Assembly (NCBI RefSeq): GCF_030815855.1
Contig: NZ_JAUSXG010000001.1
Coordinates: forward strand, 5,828,001-5,892,000
Direction of reading: 5' to 3'
Source: Variovorax paradoxus
Lineage (GTDB): Bacteria > Pseudomonadota > Gammaproteobacteria > Burkholderiales > Burkholderiaceae_C
Length of the DNA: 64,000 nt
Positions 22,147 through 30,846 of this stretch are shown piece after piece. The position numbers and the translations under genes were made by a program. Numbering within the stretch: position 1 is the stretch's first letter; each line of letters opens with the position of its first letter. Under the pieces are notes generated by a model, which worked only from the letters and a program-made list of their open reading frames with translations, was not told the origin of the DNA and did not search any database.

Positions 22147-22905
22147 ATGGCCCTCGATCCTCTCCACGCCCTGCAGGCCGCAAACCGCGCGGCATTGCCC
22201 GCCACGGCCGCAGCCGCCGGCACGCTGCTGATCGCGGGCGCGACGGGTGCCCTGGGGCAGGAGCTGCTGCGCCGGTTCGCGGGCAACCACCGTTTTTCCC
22301 TGGTCCGGGTGCTGTCGCGCGAACCGATTCGCGACGGAATGCGCGGCGTCGAAACCTGCCTCTGTCCGGAGCTGCCGATTGCGCAATGGGCGCTGACCGC
22401 GGCCGATACCGCAGTCATCGCCTTCGACCCGCCCCGGCTCTACCACGGCCGCGAACGTGCGCTGTGGGTGCCGCAACCTTTCGACCTGCCCGAGCTCTCG
22501 CGCTGGCTGCGCGCCTCCGGCGTGCGGACGCTCGCCATCGTGCAGCCGCACGACCAGGGCCGCCTGCCCGAGGCGCTCAAGCGCGGCCTCGCGAGCCTCG
22601 ACGAGCACGCCGTGGTCGCCAGCGGTTTCGAGCGCGTGATTCTCGTGCGCTCGGCGCGCAAGCCGCTGAATGCCAGCTTCGCCAATCTCGCCGAGAGGCT
22701 CGCCGCCTGGATGCTGTCGATCATGCGCTTCATGGTGCCGAGCAGCGAGCAGCCGGTGCGCCCCTCCAAGGTGGCCGAGCTGGTCGACATGGCCCTGCGC
22801 ATTGCGCCGCCCGGCGTGCACGTGGCCGCGCCGGAGCTGGTGTGGCAGGCGGCCCAGGGCGAGATGCTGCCCGTGGTGCGGCGCTGGCTCGGCCTTGCCG
22901 CCTAA
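22147..22905 (+). CDS. NAD(P)-binding Rossmann-like protein (atypical SDR family)
   Basis: This 252-residue protein has a glycine-rich nucleotide-binding loop GATGALGQELL (residue ~32) followed by a Rossmann-like core, resembling atypical SDRs of the NAD(P)H-binding group. No YxxxK catalytic motif is evident, so an epimerase or dehydrogenase function cannot be claimed. The ATG at 22147 is preferred to a TTG at 22120. It is divergent from lemA (46 bp apart) and its end overlaps the convergent hydrolase gene by 4 bp. Confidence 0.75.
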   Translation: MALDPLHALQAANRAALPATAAAAGTLLIAGATGALGQELLRRFAGNHRFSLVRVLSREPIRDGMRGVETCLCPELPIAQWALTAADTAVIAFDPPRLYHGRERALWVPQPFDLPELSRWLRASGVRTLAIVQPHDQGRLPEALKRGLASLDEHAVVASGFERVILVRSARKPLNASFANLAERLAAWMLSIMRFMVPSSEQPVRPSKVAELVDMALRIAPPGVHVAAPELVWQAAQGEMLPVVRRWLGLAA

Positions 22906-23588
22906 GCTTCGGCCGTGCCGCGCCACTGACGCAGCAGTTCGGCCGAGTCGAGCACCAGCCCCAGGTGCAGCGACACCATGCTGAGCGCGGCGCTCTCCAG
23001 ATGCGCATCGGTGCCGCGCACCAGGTCGCGCAGAACGATCACGCGGTAGTTGTGGTTGTTGGCGTCGAACGCGGTGTTGAGCACACAGCAATCGGTGAAG
23101 CCGCCGTTGAGCACCACCGTTTCGATGCGCTGGTTGCGCAGCAGAAAGTCGAGGTCGGTCGGGTAGAAGGCCGACAGCCGGCGCTTGTTCTCCACGCGCA
23201 TGTCGCCGGGCTCGACGCGCGTGACCCACTCGGTCCAGCGCGAGCCTTCGACGGCATGCGCGTCGGCATTCGGTATGGCGCCTACGTGCAGCGGAAAGGT
23301 ACGCCGCCACGCGGACGGAATGCCGCGGATGTCATCTACGCCATCGGGCCGCAGCACCGACTTGATGTGCACGATGCGCACGCCCAGCGCGCGGGCGTCG
23401 TCGTGAAAACTGTCGATGGGCGCCACCACGTCGCGCGCACGCGGCGCGGGGCAAGGGCAGTCGGGGCTGTCGTCGAGATGTCCGCGGTGCATGTCGATGG
23501 ACACCACCGCCGTGGTGGCGGGATCGAGGTAGTCCGCAAACTGCGCGGCGCCGAGTTCGCGCGCTTCGCCGTAGACCCAGGCCTTCAT
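22902..23588 (-). CDS. Isochorismatase-like cysteine hydrolase, last gene of the pyrimidine-linked ABC operon
   Basis: This 228-residue cysteine hydrolase has the isochorismatase-fold features: catalytic Asp in VVSIDMHRGHLD (~35), a Lys in IVHIKSVLRP, and the nucleophile Cys in GGFTDCCVLNTAFDA with a preceding cis-peptide-type segment. It is distinct from rutB (33251-34048) but of the same superfamily, which includes amidohydrolases of ureido compounds. Its start overlaps the upstream permease stop (ATGA). Context suggests it hydrolyses a nitrogenous intermediate from the imported pyrimidine or purine. Confidence 0.87.
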   Translation of the reverse strand: MKAWVYGEARELGAAQFADYLDPATTAVVSIDMHRGHLDDSPDCPCPAPRARDVVAPIDSFHDDARALGVRIVHIKSVLRPDGVDDIRGIPSAWRRTFPLHVGAIPNADAHAVEGSRWTEWVTRVEPGDMRVENKRRLSAFYPTDLDFLLRNQRIETVVLNGGFTDCCVLNTAFDANNHNYRVIVLRDLVRGTDAHLESAALSMVSLHLGLVLDSAELLRQWRGTAEA

Positions 23589-24517
23589 CGCCGCTCCTCC
23601 CGAACATAGGGCTGGCCGAGCGCGCCCGGCTCGTCGTCTCCGCCGCGGCGGGCCAGCGCGACCCAGATCATCACGCCCAGCGTGACCGCATAGGGCGTCA
23701 TCATCACGAAGTACTGCGGCAACTGCACGCCGGCCGCGGCCAGTTGCGGAATGAGCGCCTCGATGCAGCCGAACAGCAACGCGCCCACCAGCGCCTTCCA
23801 TGGCGACCAGCGCGCGAAGATCACCAGCCCGACGGCGATCCAGCCGCGCCCGCCGGTCATGCCCGCGATCCAGAGCTTGGTGCTGACCACAGAGATGTAC
23901 GCGCCGGCCAAGCCCACCAGCGCCGAACCCGCGAGCACCGCGCCCAGCCGCCACAAGGTGACGCGGATGCCGGCGGCATCGGCCGCCTGCGGGTTCTCGC
24001 CCACCGCGCGCAGCCGCAGCCCGGCCGAGGTGCGCGAGAGAAACCAGGCCACCGCAAGGAAGATGGGCAAGGTGAGCCACACCATCGCGTTCTGCTCGAA
24101 CAGGCGGCCGGCGCCCGGCAAGAGCGACAGCGGCCAGAGCGCCATCGAGCCGATGCCGTCGGTGGCATGGTTGGTCCATTCGGCCAGCGAGCCGACCAGC
24201 GACGTGAGGCCCTGGCAGAAGAACACCAGCGCGAGCCCCGCAATCACCTGGTTCACGCGCAGCCAGATCACCATCACCGCGAACAGCAGCGACACCGCGC
24301 TGGCCGCGAGCATCGCAAGCACCAGCGACACGGCCGGCTGTCCCAGCGCGATCTGCGCGCCGATGCCCGCGAGCGCGCCCACGAGCATCAGCCCTTCGGC
24401 GCCCAGCGAGAGTACGCCCGCGCGCTCGCTGATGATCAGGCCCAGCGCCGCAAGCGCATAGGGCACCGCAAAGTCGGGCGTGCTTGCGAGCCAGTTGAGA
24501 ACGATGCTTCCGCTCAT
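23585..24517 (-). CDS. BMP-type nucleoside ABC transporter permease 2
   Basis: This 310-residue inner-membrane protein of the BPD_transp_2 family has about eight to ten helices; RAGVLSLGAEGLMLVGAL (~30-48) is the family hallmark. It pairs with the second permease (24514-25665) to form the channel of an importer of the type that takes up nucleosides with a BMP/PnrA binding protein. ATGA overlaps with both neighbours show tight translational coupling. An alternative longer frame upstream is only a shadow of the other permease. Confidence 0.93.
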   Translation of the reverse strand: MSGSIVLNWLASTPDFAVPYALAALGLIISERAGVLSLGAEGLMLVGALAGIGAQIALGQPAVSLVLAMLAASAVSLLFAVMVIWLRVNQVIAGLALVFFCQGLTSLVGSLAEWTNHATDGIGSMALWPLSLLPGAGRLFEQNAMVWLTLPIFLAVAWFLSRTSAGLRLRAVGENPQAADAAGIRVTLWRLGAVLAGSALVGLAGAYISVVSTKLWIAGMTGGRGWIAVGLVIFARWSPWKALVGALLFGCIEALIPQLAAAGVQLPQYFVMMTPYAVTLGVMIWVALARRGGDDEPGALGQPYVREERR

Positions 24518-25665
24518 TGCGCTTGTTCCCCGCCCACGCGCCGCAGCCGGTGGCGAATGAAGAAGTCGCTGGCCGCCACGCACACCACGATGATGGCCTG
24601 GATCAGCTGCACCATCGAGAACGGCACCTGGTAGAACACCTGCAGGCTGCGGCCGGTGACGAACAGCGCCGCCACCAGCAGCGCCACCATGGCGGCGGCG
24701 AGCGGGTTGTTGCGCGCCAGAAAGGCAATGAGGATGCCCGAGAAGCCATACCCTTGGTAGAAGGCCTGCGTGAGCCGCCCCTCCTGCCCGGAAGCCACCG
24801 CAAAGCCTGCCAGCCCGGCCATCGCACCCGACAGCAGCACCGCGCCGTAGATGGTGCGGCGCACTGGCACGCCGTTGGCATGCGCCACGCGCGGATTGGC
24901 ATCGACGAAGCGCAGGTACAGCCCGGCGCGGCTCACGCCCACCAGCCACCATGCAAAGAGCGCGACCACGGCTGCCAGAACGATCGCGCTGCTCACGCCG
25001 GCGCCGATTTCGGGCAGCCGTTCGAAGGTGCGGAACTGCGGCGAATAGGGAAAGTTGTCCTTCGGGTCCTTCCAGCTGCCATAGACCAGGTGCAGCAGAA
25101 AGTTGGCGGCCATGTAGTTGAGCATCAGCGTGGAGATGATTTCGTTCACGCCGAGCCTGATCTTCAGCCACGCCGGCCCCAGCACCCAGAGCAGTCCGCA
25201 GCCGATGGCGGCCGCGAACATCAGCGGCAGGCGCAGCGGCTCGGGGCCGATCTGCCACATCGAAACGGCGGTTGCGCCGATGGCGCCCCAGACCATCTGG
25301 CCCTCGAGCCCCAGGTTCCAGAAGCGCGCGCGAAACGCCAGCGAGCCGGCCAGGCCGACAAGGATCATCGGCGCGGCCTGGAACAGCACGGCGCGAAAGT
25401 TCTGGCCGTCGAAAAAAGTCTGCATCACGAACTCGTTGGCAAGTTCGTCCGCGGGAACACCGGCCGCCACCAGAATGGCGGCGGAAATCGCCAGGCCCAC
25501 CAGCAGTGCCGCCGCAAGGATCAGCGCCTGCAGGCGCCATCCCATGTGCTGGCGGATCTCGAGCGCGTAGCGCCGCTGCGCCAGCGGCTGGCGCAGCGCC
25601 CGGTGAGCGGCATCCGCATCGGTATGCGCCGGCTGCGCGATGGCGGCAAGCGTCGCATCAACCAT
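24514..25665 (-). CDS. BMP-type nucleoside ABC transporter permease 1
   Basis: This 383-residue permease has a hydrophilic N-terminal extension (~60 residues) and then about eight to ten transmembrane helices. The signature FRARFWNLGLEGQMVWGAI and the periplasmic loop with GSWKDPKDNFPYSP are typical of the larger permease subunit in BMP-family importers. The ATG at 25665 overlaps the ATPase stop by 8 bp. It works with the other permease, the double ATPase and the BMP binding protein. Confidence 0.93.
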   Translation of the reverse strand: MVDATLAAIAQPAHTDADAAHRALRQPLAQRRYALEIRQHMGWRLQALILAAALLVGLAISAAILVAAGVPADELANEFVMQTFFDGQNFRAVLFQAAPMILVGLAGSLAFRARFWNLGLEGQMVWGAIGATAVSMWQIGPEPLRLPLMFAAAIGCGLLWVLGPAWLKIRLGVNEIISTLMLNYMAANFLLHLVYGSWKDPKDNFPYSPQFRTFERLPEIGAGVSSAIVLAAVVALFAWWLVGVSRAGLYLRFVDANPRVAHANGVPVRRTIYGAVLLSGAMAGLAGFAVASGQEGRLTQAFYQGYGFSGILIAFLARNNPLAAAMVALLVAALFVTGRSLQVFYQVPFSMVQLIQAIIVVCVAASDFFIRHRLRRVGGEQAQ

Positions 25666-27190
25666 GGTCCACCATCGCCTGTCCAATCGCCTGCCGGTCG
25701 GCCGGCTGCGCGAACTCGCCGGCAATGCGTCCGCGCGTCATCACGCCCACGCGGTCGGCCAGCTGCAGCACTTCGTCGAGGTCTTCGCTGATCAGCAGCA
25801 CCGCGGCGCCGCCGTCGCGCGCGGCGCGCAGGCGCGCGTGCACCTCGGCGCTCGCGCGCACGTCGAGCCCGCGGCTCGGGCTGTGCGCGAGCACCAGCGA
25901 GGGCGACTTGCCGAACTCTCGTGCGAGCACCAGCTTCTGCGCGTTGCCGCCGGAGAGCAGCGCGGCCTTCTGCGCCACCGAGCGCACCCCCAGCACATCG
26001 AAGGCGCGCACCGCTTCCCGCGTGTCTTCCTCGATGCGGCCGCGCCGCAGGTGCCATGCCGGGCCATAGCGGCCCGTGTGTACGCGGCCGATGGCGTAGT
26101 TCTCGGCCACCGAGAGGCTGCCGGCGAGCGCCAGCCCGTAGCGGTCGGCCGGTATTGCGGCAATGCCGATGTTGCGGCGCGCTGGTGCACTCATGGCCTT
26201 GAGGTCGCCGTGGCCTTCGAGACGCATCTCGCCTTCGAGCGGCCCGCCGGCATCGGGCAGGCCCATGATCGCGCCGGCCAGTTCGCCCTGTCCGTTGCCG
26301 CCGACACCGGCCAGGCCGTAGATTTCGCCCGCATGCAATTCGAGGTCGACGCCGTCCAGGACGCGGCGGCCCTGCGGCGATGCCGCCAAGCGCAGGCCGC
26401 GCACCGACAGCCGTACCGGGCCGCGCAGCGACTTCGCCGACTGAAAGCCTTGCGTCGCAATCGATTCGCCCACCGTGAGCTTCACGAGTTCGGCCACCGA
26501 GGCGGTGTCCGGCGACAGCGTCGCCACGGTGCGGCCGCCGCGCATCACCGTCACTCGGTCGGCATAGGTCTTCACGTCGGCCATCTTGTGCGTGACCAGC
26601 ACCACGGCGGCACCGGCGCGTGCGAGGCCCCGCACCGTCTGCAGCAGGCGCGCCGCTTCCTGGTCGGTGAGCACCGCGGTGGGTTCGTCGAGAATCAGGA
26701 TGCGCGCGCCCGCAAGCAGCACCTTGAGAATTTCAACGCGCTGCTGCTCGGCAATCGAGAGCGTGTCGATGCGCTTGGCGGGATCGATCTCGAAGCCCAG
26801 CTCCGATGCCTTGTTGCGGATGTCGCGCGAGATCTCGCGCAGGCGTTCCCCGTGGCTTTGAAATCCGGCCGGCGGCGGCGCGGTGAGCAGGATGTTCTCT
26901 GCCACCGTGAACGGCCGCACCAGCTTGAAATGCTGGTGAACCATGCCGATGCGGTGCCTGGCCGCATCGCGCGGTCCGGCAAAGCGCACCACGTTGTCGT
27001 CGACCAGCAGCTGGCCGGCTTCGGGCGCATAGAGCCCGGCCGCGATGTTCATCAGCGACGACTTGCCCGCGCCGTTTTCGCCCAGGAGCGCATGCACCTC
27101 GCCCCAGCGCGCCGAAAAATGCGCGTCGGTCAGCGCCGCAAAACCGTCGAAGGTCTTGCGGATGCCGGTGAGTTCGAGCGCGTTGGGCAC
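25658..27190 (-). CDS. BMP-type nucleoside ABC transporter double ATPase
   Basis: This 510-residue protein has two ABC domains. Domain 1 has an intact Walker A (GENGAGKSS), Walker B (ILILDEPTA) and H-loop (VTHK), but its signature is altered to LSIAEQQRVEI. Domain 2 has a degenerate Walker A (GVGGNGQGE) and Walker B (LVLAHSPSRG) but the standard signature LSGGNAQKL. This asymmetric pattern is normal for YufO/NupA-like subunits. The start is GTG at 27190 (VPNALELTG), with AGG nine bases upstream. It energises the two permeases encoded immediately downstream. Confidence 0.93.
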   Translation of the reverse strand: MPNALELTGIRKTFDGFAALTDAHFSARWGEVHALLGENGAGKSSLMNIAAGLYAPEAGQLLVDDNVVRFAGPRDAARHRIGMVHQHFKLVRPFTVAENILLTAPPPAGFQSHGERLREISRDIRNKASELGFEIDPAKRIDTLSIAEQQRVEILKVLLAGARILILDEPTAVLTDQEAARLLQTVRGLARAGAAVVLVTHKMADVKTYADRVTVMRGGRTVATLSPDTASVAELVKLTVGESIATQGFQSAKSLRGPVRLSVRGLRLAASPQGRRVLDGVDLELHAGEIYGLAGVGGNGQGELAGAIMGLPDAGGPLEGEMRLEGHGDLKAMSAPARRNIGIAAIPADRYGLALAGSLSVAENYAIGRVHTGRYGPAWHLRRGRIEEDTREAVRAFDVLGVRSVAQKAALLSGGNAQKLVLAREFGKSPSLVLAHSPSRGLDVRASAEVHARLRAARDGGAAVLLISEDLDEVLQLADRVGVMTRGRIAGEFAQPADRQAIGQAMVDHG

Positions 27191-27213
27191 GTCGGATCGC
27201 CTTGCTTCTCTTT

Positions 27214-28317
27214 TTACTTCTGCGTGACCACGCCCTTGACGAACCAGTCCATCTTCCAGAGGTCCGCATCCGACAGCACCGCGCCCTTGGCCACGCGCTC
27301 CTTGCCGTCGCGGTCGGCGAGCGGGCCGGCGTAGACCTGCTTGCCCTTGATGATCGCGTCGCGCTCGGCGGTGATCTGCGCGGCCTTGTCCTTGGGCACC
27401 GCAGGGCCGAAGCCCGCAATATCGGTGCCGCCGTCCTTCATCTCGATGAAGGCGCCGTACTGGCCGGGCTTCCATTTGCCGGCCATGATCTTCTTGAGTT
27501 CGGGCGAAAGGAAACGGTCCCACACCCACACCGACGAGCACAGCGTGGCCCTGGGTGCGAACTGGCGCAGGTCGCGGTGATGGCCGGTGCCGTACACGCC
27601 GCGCTCCTGCGCCACGATCTGCGGCGTGGGCGAGTCGACGTGCTGGCCGATCACGTCGGCGCCCTGGTCGATCAGCGCGGCCGCGGCGGCGCGCTCCTTC
27701 ACGGGGTCGTTCCAGGCGCCGGTGTAGATCACGTTGACGGTCGCATTGGGGTTCATCTTCTGCGCACCGAGCGCGAAGGCGTTGATGGTCCAGTTCACCA
27801 CGCCGAAGGGGTTGGCCGCGACGAAGCCGAGCTTGCCGGTCTTGGAGGCCGCGCCCGCGGCCATCCCGCAGAGGTACTGGCTCTCGTAGGTGCGGCCGTA
27901 GAACGATTCGAGGTTGCTGCCGTTGGTGGTGCCCGAGCCGTTGAGAAAGGCCACGTCAGGGTACTTGGCGGCCAGGTCCTTGAAGCTGTCCGAGTAGCCG
28001 AAGGCCGTGCCGATCACGATGTTGGCGCCGCGCTGGATGAACTTCTCGGCCGCGGGCTTGATGGCCGATGCGTCCTCGGGCACGTTCTCGACGAACTGGA
28101 TCTTCTGGCCGATTTCCTTCTCGATCTTCACGCGCGCTTCGTCGAAGGCCTGCGTCCAGCCACCGTCGTTCTTCGGGCCGAAGTAGAGCATTGCGATCTT
28201 CGGCTTGTCCTTGAGCGTGAAGCCGTCGGCGGCCGCGGCGGGCAGCGTGAAGAACGCGCCGCCGGCCGCGAGCGTCAGTGCAAGGCCGAGGAAGCCGGTA
28301 GAGGGTGTGCGCAGCAT
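27214..28317 (-). CDS. BMP/PnrA-family periplasmic nucleoside-binding protein
   Basis: This 367-residue binding protein has a Sec signal peptide (cleavage after PAAAA) and the BMP fold: KIAMLYFGPKNDGGWTQAF, IVIGTAFGYSDSF, and GKLGFVAANPFGVVNWTINAF. PnrA relatives bind purine or pyrimidine nucleosides. The ATG at 28317 has AAAGG 7 nt upstream and is preferred to the ATG at 28341. It is the substrate receptor of the importer. It lies in one operon with the dioxygenase and VOC genes, downstream of a RutR-like operator. Confidence 0.93.
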   Translation of the reverse strand: MLRTPSTGFLGLALTLAAGGAFFTLPAAAADGFTLKDKPKIAMLYFGPKNDGGWTQAFDEARVKIEKEIGQKIQFVENVPEDASAIKPAAEKFIQRGANIVIGTAFGYSDSFKDLAAKYPDVAFLNGSGTTNGSNLESFYGRTYESQYLCGMAAGAASKTGKLGFVAANPFGVVNWTINAFALGAQKMNPNATVNVIYTGAWNDPVKERAAAAALIDQGADVIGQHVDSPTPQIVAQERGVYGTGHHRDLRQFAPRATLCSSVWVWDRFLSPELKKIMAGKWKPGQYGAFIEMKDGGTDIAGFGPAVPKDKAAQITAERDAIIKGKQVYAGPLADRDGKERVAKGAVLSDADLWKMDWFVKGVVTQK

Positions 28318-28381
28318 GGAGCGACCTTTCGTGGGAAGCATGGGAGGTGGCAGAAGGAAAAGGGGAGAGGTGCCGCGCGCG

Positions 28382-28768
28382 TCACATCATGAAGTTGATG
28401 CGAAACACATTGCCCTCGGGATCGAGCAGCACCGACTGGTACCAGTTGTAGTAGGTGACGTACGGCGGCTTCACCAGCGTGGCGCCGGCCCCGAGCGCGA
28501 TGGGCACCATGCGGTCGACATCGCCCTTGCTGTCGACATCGATGTTCAGCAGGAACTTCACGCCGCGCGTGTCGGAGAACTCGGACAACTGCAGCAGCTC
28601 GTAGGCATCGAGCGCGTTGAAGCCGAGGCTCGACTTGCCGGTGTCGAGTCCGCGGAAGATCGGTGAGCGGATGGCCTCGATCTCGGCAAAGCCGAACACG
28701 CGCTGGTAGAAGCCGCTGAGCGCGACCACGTCTTTGGCGAAGACGTTGACGTAGGAGAGATGGGGCAT
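28382..28768 (-). CDS. VOC-family (glyoxalase-fold) protein
   Basis: This 128-residue single-domain vicinal oxygen chelate protein has a metal-ligand-like His in MPHLSYVNVF at the N-terminus and the C-terminal motif LLDPEGNVFRINFM with the conserved Glu. Family members are metal-dependent isomerases, lyases or dioxygenases. It is encoded 2 bp downstream of the dioxygenase stop, so both are probably co-translated. The operon context suggests action on a pyrimidine-derived compound; the reaction is unknown. Confidence 0.88.
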   Translation of the reverse strand: MPHLSYVNVFAKDVVALSGFYQRVFGFAEIEAIRSPIFRGLDTGKSSLGFNALDAYELLQLSEFSDTRGVKFLLNIDVDSKGDVDRMVPIALGAGATLVKPPYVTYYNWYQSVLLDPEGNVFRINFMM

Positions 28769-28770
28769 GC

Positions 28771-29775
28771 TCAAGCCACAGCCTTGGTGCCGCCGAAGGT
28801 CGTCTGCTTCACAAACTTGGAGGTCAAATGGTCGCCCGACGAAATGGGCGCGTACTTCGGTTGCTCGCCCGGCGCGAGGCAACTCGGCAGGCACTCGACC
28901 ATCGCGTCGTAATTGGGCTGGTGAAAGAACACCAGCGACTGGCGGCGGTTGGTGCTTGCCACTTCGAACGGAGGGTTGACGACGCGGTGCAAGGTCGACA
29001 CCCACTGGTCGTTGGTCCACTGCATCATCAGGTCGGCAATGTTGACCACCAGGCCGCCTTCCACCTGCGGCACGTCGATCCACTGGCCCGCCTTGTTGAA
29101 CACCTGCAGGCCCTTGTCGTCGGGCAGCACGATGGTGAGGCTGCCGTAGTCGCTGTGCGCACCCGCGCGCAGTTGGCCCGGCAGCGGCTGCTCGCGCTGC
29201 GGCGGATAGCTCAGCACGCGGAACATGCTGATGTGCTTGTCGATCTTGTCGTCGAAGAAGGTCTCGGGCAGCGCAAGCCCGAGCGCGAAGATGCGCATCA
29301 GCGAACGCGAAAGATCGCTCATAGCCTCGAAGTAGCTTTCATACGCTTCGCGGAAGCCGTCGATCGGCGGCCAGCTGTTGGGCTCGAAGTGCGGGCCGGC
29401 GGCGGGGCCGCGGTGGTAGTCGTCCTGCGGCACGTTCGAAGGGCCGATGGAAAACGATTCCTTCAGGTCGCCGGGCGCGGCCTCTTCCAGGCTGTACGAA
29501 AGCCCTTCCTCGCCGACCGCGCTGTAGCCGCGCACCGCGTCTTCGCGCGGCCGGTCGACCTTGCGCTTCTCGGCCAGCGGCATGTCGAAGAACCGGCGCG
29601 AGAGCTGCGACACGCGCGCGATCAGTTCGGCGGGAATGCCGTGGTGGGTGACGACGAGAAAGCCGATGCTGCGGCAGGCCTCGTCGACCTTCTTTGCGAC
29701 CTCAGCCTTGCCTTCAGCCGTGCCGGCGAAGTAAGGCGCGAGATCGATGATGGGTACGGACAGCAGTGTGGTCAT
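28771..29775 (-). CDS. 2-oxoglutarate/Fe(II)-dependent dioxygenase (isopenicillin N synthase type)
   Basis: This 334-residue enzyme has an N-terminal DIOX_N region (VPIIDLAPYFAG; GFLVVTHHGIP) and the Fe2OG oxygenase core with the facial triad in AGAHSDYGSLTIV (HxD) and STLHRVVNP (distal His), then the 2-oxoglutarate Arg in NRRQSLVFF. These enzymes hydroxylate small molecules; fungal thymine 7-hydroxylase belongs to this type. It is the first gene of the minus-strand nucleoside-uptake operon, with GAGGA 7 nt before the ATG and a RutR-like operator 51 bp upstream. A role in thymine or modified-pyrimidine oxidation is an inference. Confidence 0.92.
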   Translation of the reverse strand: MTTLLSVPIIDLAPYFAGTAEGKAEVAKKVDEACRSIGFLVVTHHGIPAELIARVSQLSRRFFDMPLAEKRKVDRPREDAVRGYSAVGEEGLSYSLEEAAPGDLKESFSIGPSNVPQDDYHRGPAAGPHFEPNSWPPIDGFREAYESYFEAMSDLSRSLMRIFALGLALPETFFDDKIDKHISMFRVLSYPPQREQPLPGQLRAGAHSDYGSLTIVLPDDKGLQVFNKAGQWIDVPQVEGGLVVNIADLMMQWTNDQWVSTLHRVVNPPFEVASTNRRQSLVFFHQPNYDAMVECLPSCLAPGEQPKYAPISSGDHLTSKFVKQTTFGGTKAVA

Positions 29776-29826
29776 GTGTCGGTCCTCGTGCTTGGCATGC
29801 CTTTCGCCATGCAACGTCTGTGCCAG

Positions 29827-29846
29827 TTGGACCAAATGGACAAAAC
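29827..29846 (+). promoter_or_regulatory. RutR-type operator upstream of the dioxygenase-ABC operon
   Basis: TTGGACCAAATGGACAAAAC matches 19 of 20 bases of the site upstream of rutA (minus strand, 35273-35292). The core resembles the E. coli RutR consensus TTGACCANNTGGTCAA. It lies in the 198-bp divergent region between the dioxygenase and rutR genes, so it could serve both, including autoregulation of rutR. Confidence 0.75.
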
Positions 29847-29973
29847 GCTTTTGTCGCGTCAGCATGGTGCGCGCCTCGCGTGCGGGAAGGCCCGCCCGGT
29901 GCAACGCGATGCACCGCGGCCTTACAGTGGTGCGCGTTGAAAGAAGAGCCTGTCAATCGAGAAGCGAGGGAAG

Positions 29974-30705
29974 ATGCCGAAGACCAAGGCGCTGGCCGTA
30001 GCCAGCAGCACAAAGAAGACCCCGGCCAAGAGCGCTGTGAAGAGCCCGGTGCGCAAGCGCGCGAAACCCACGGTGCGCAGCGCCTCGGCGGTGAGCCGCA
30101 GGCTGCGACAGATAGAGGACAAGCGCAGCGCCATCCTCGGCGCCGCGCTGGGCCTGTTCTCGCGCTTCGGGCTGCACGGCACTTCCATCGACCAGGTGGC
30201 GGCGCGCGCCGATGTGTCGAAGAGCAACCTGCTCTATTACTTTGCGAACAAGGAGGAGCTGTACGTCAACGTGCTGCGCGACCTGCTCGCGCTGTGGCTC
30301 GAACCGCTGCGCGGCTTCAGCGCCGAGCAGGACCCGGGCGAAGCCATCGGCGACTACATCCGCCGCAAGCTCGTGGTCTCGCGCGACCGGCCGGATGCAT
30401 CGCGCCTCTTCTGCCTCGAGATGATCCAGGGTGCGCCGCTGTTGCGCGACGAGCTCGACCGCGAACTGCGCACGCTGGTGGAGCGAAAGTCGGAAGTCAT
30501 CCGTTCGTGGATCGCGTCCGGCAAGCTCGCGCCGATCGATCCGCATCACCTGATCTTCGCGCTCTGGGCCGTCACGCAGCACTATGCGGATTTCGGCGTG
30601 CAGGTGCAGGCGCTGACGGGGCATACGCTCGAAGATGCGGCGTTCTTCGAGCAGACGGTGGAGAACGTGCAGCGCATCGTGCTACAGGGGATTGCGCCGC
30701 GTTAG
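29974..30705 (+). CDS. rutR: Pyrimidine-responsive TetR-family regulator RutR
   Basis: This 243-residue protein has an Ala/Lys/Ser-rich N-terminal extension (~40 residues) and a TetR helix-turn-helix (GLHGTSIDQVAARADVSKSNLLYYF). The C-terminal domain is very similar to E. coli RutR, for example SRLFCLEMIQGAPLLRDEL and SGKLAPIDPHHLIFALWA. RutR represses pyrimidine degradation genes and is released by uracil or thymine. It lies between the two operons that carry matching operators. Confidence 0.95.
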   Translation: MPKTKALAVASSTKKTPAKSAVKSPVRKRAKPTVRSASAVSRRLRQIEDKRSAILGAALGLFSRFGLHGTSIDQVAARADVSKSNLLYYFANKEELYVNVLRDLLALWLEPLRGFSAEQDPGEAIGDYIRRKLVVSRDRPDASRLFCLEMIQGAPLLRDELDRELRTLVERKSEVIRSWIASGKLAPIDPHHLIFALWAVTQHYADFGVQVQALTGHTLEDAAFFEQTVENVQRIVLQGIAPR

Positions 30706-30735
30706 CGAGCTATCAAGCCGGGGTGATCGGATTTG

Positions 30736-30846
30736 CTCCCTCTCCCTCCGGGAGAGGGCGGGGGTGAGGGCCGGCGGCGTTCGAAAATGCGCTGCGTTTG
30801 CAAGCGCCGCTGCCCTCACCCTAGCCCTCTCCCGGAGGGAGAGGGG
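30736..30846. repeat. Family B double-armed palindromic element, copy 5
   Basis: The left arm begins CTCCCTCTCCCTCCGGGAGAG and the right arm, CCCTCACCCTAGCCCTCTCC, ends in GAGAGGGG; they are complementary around a 40-bp centre. It lies between the convergent rutR and rutF genes, in place of a bidirectional terminator. At its right edge GGAGAGGGGACAAGAC is duplicated in tandem (to about 30870). Confidence 0.85.

Noticed and set aside
22902..23588. A second rutB gene by duplication
   Set aside because: It shares the superfamily fold but differs strongly in sequence from the protein at 33251-34048 and lacks the RutB N-terminal features.
10401..30846. CRISPR array made of the family B repeats
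   Set aside because: The copies are kilobases apart, each is a two-arm palindrome, and there are no regularly spaced repeats or cas genes.
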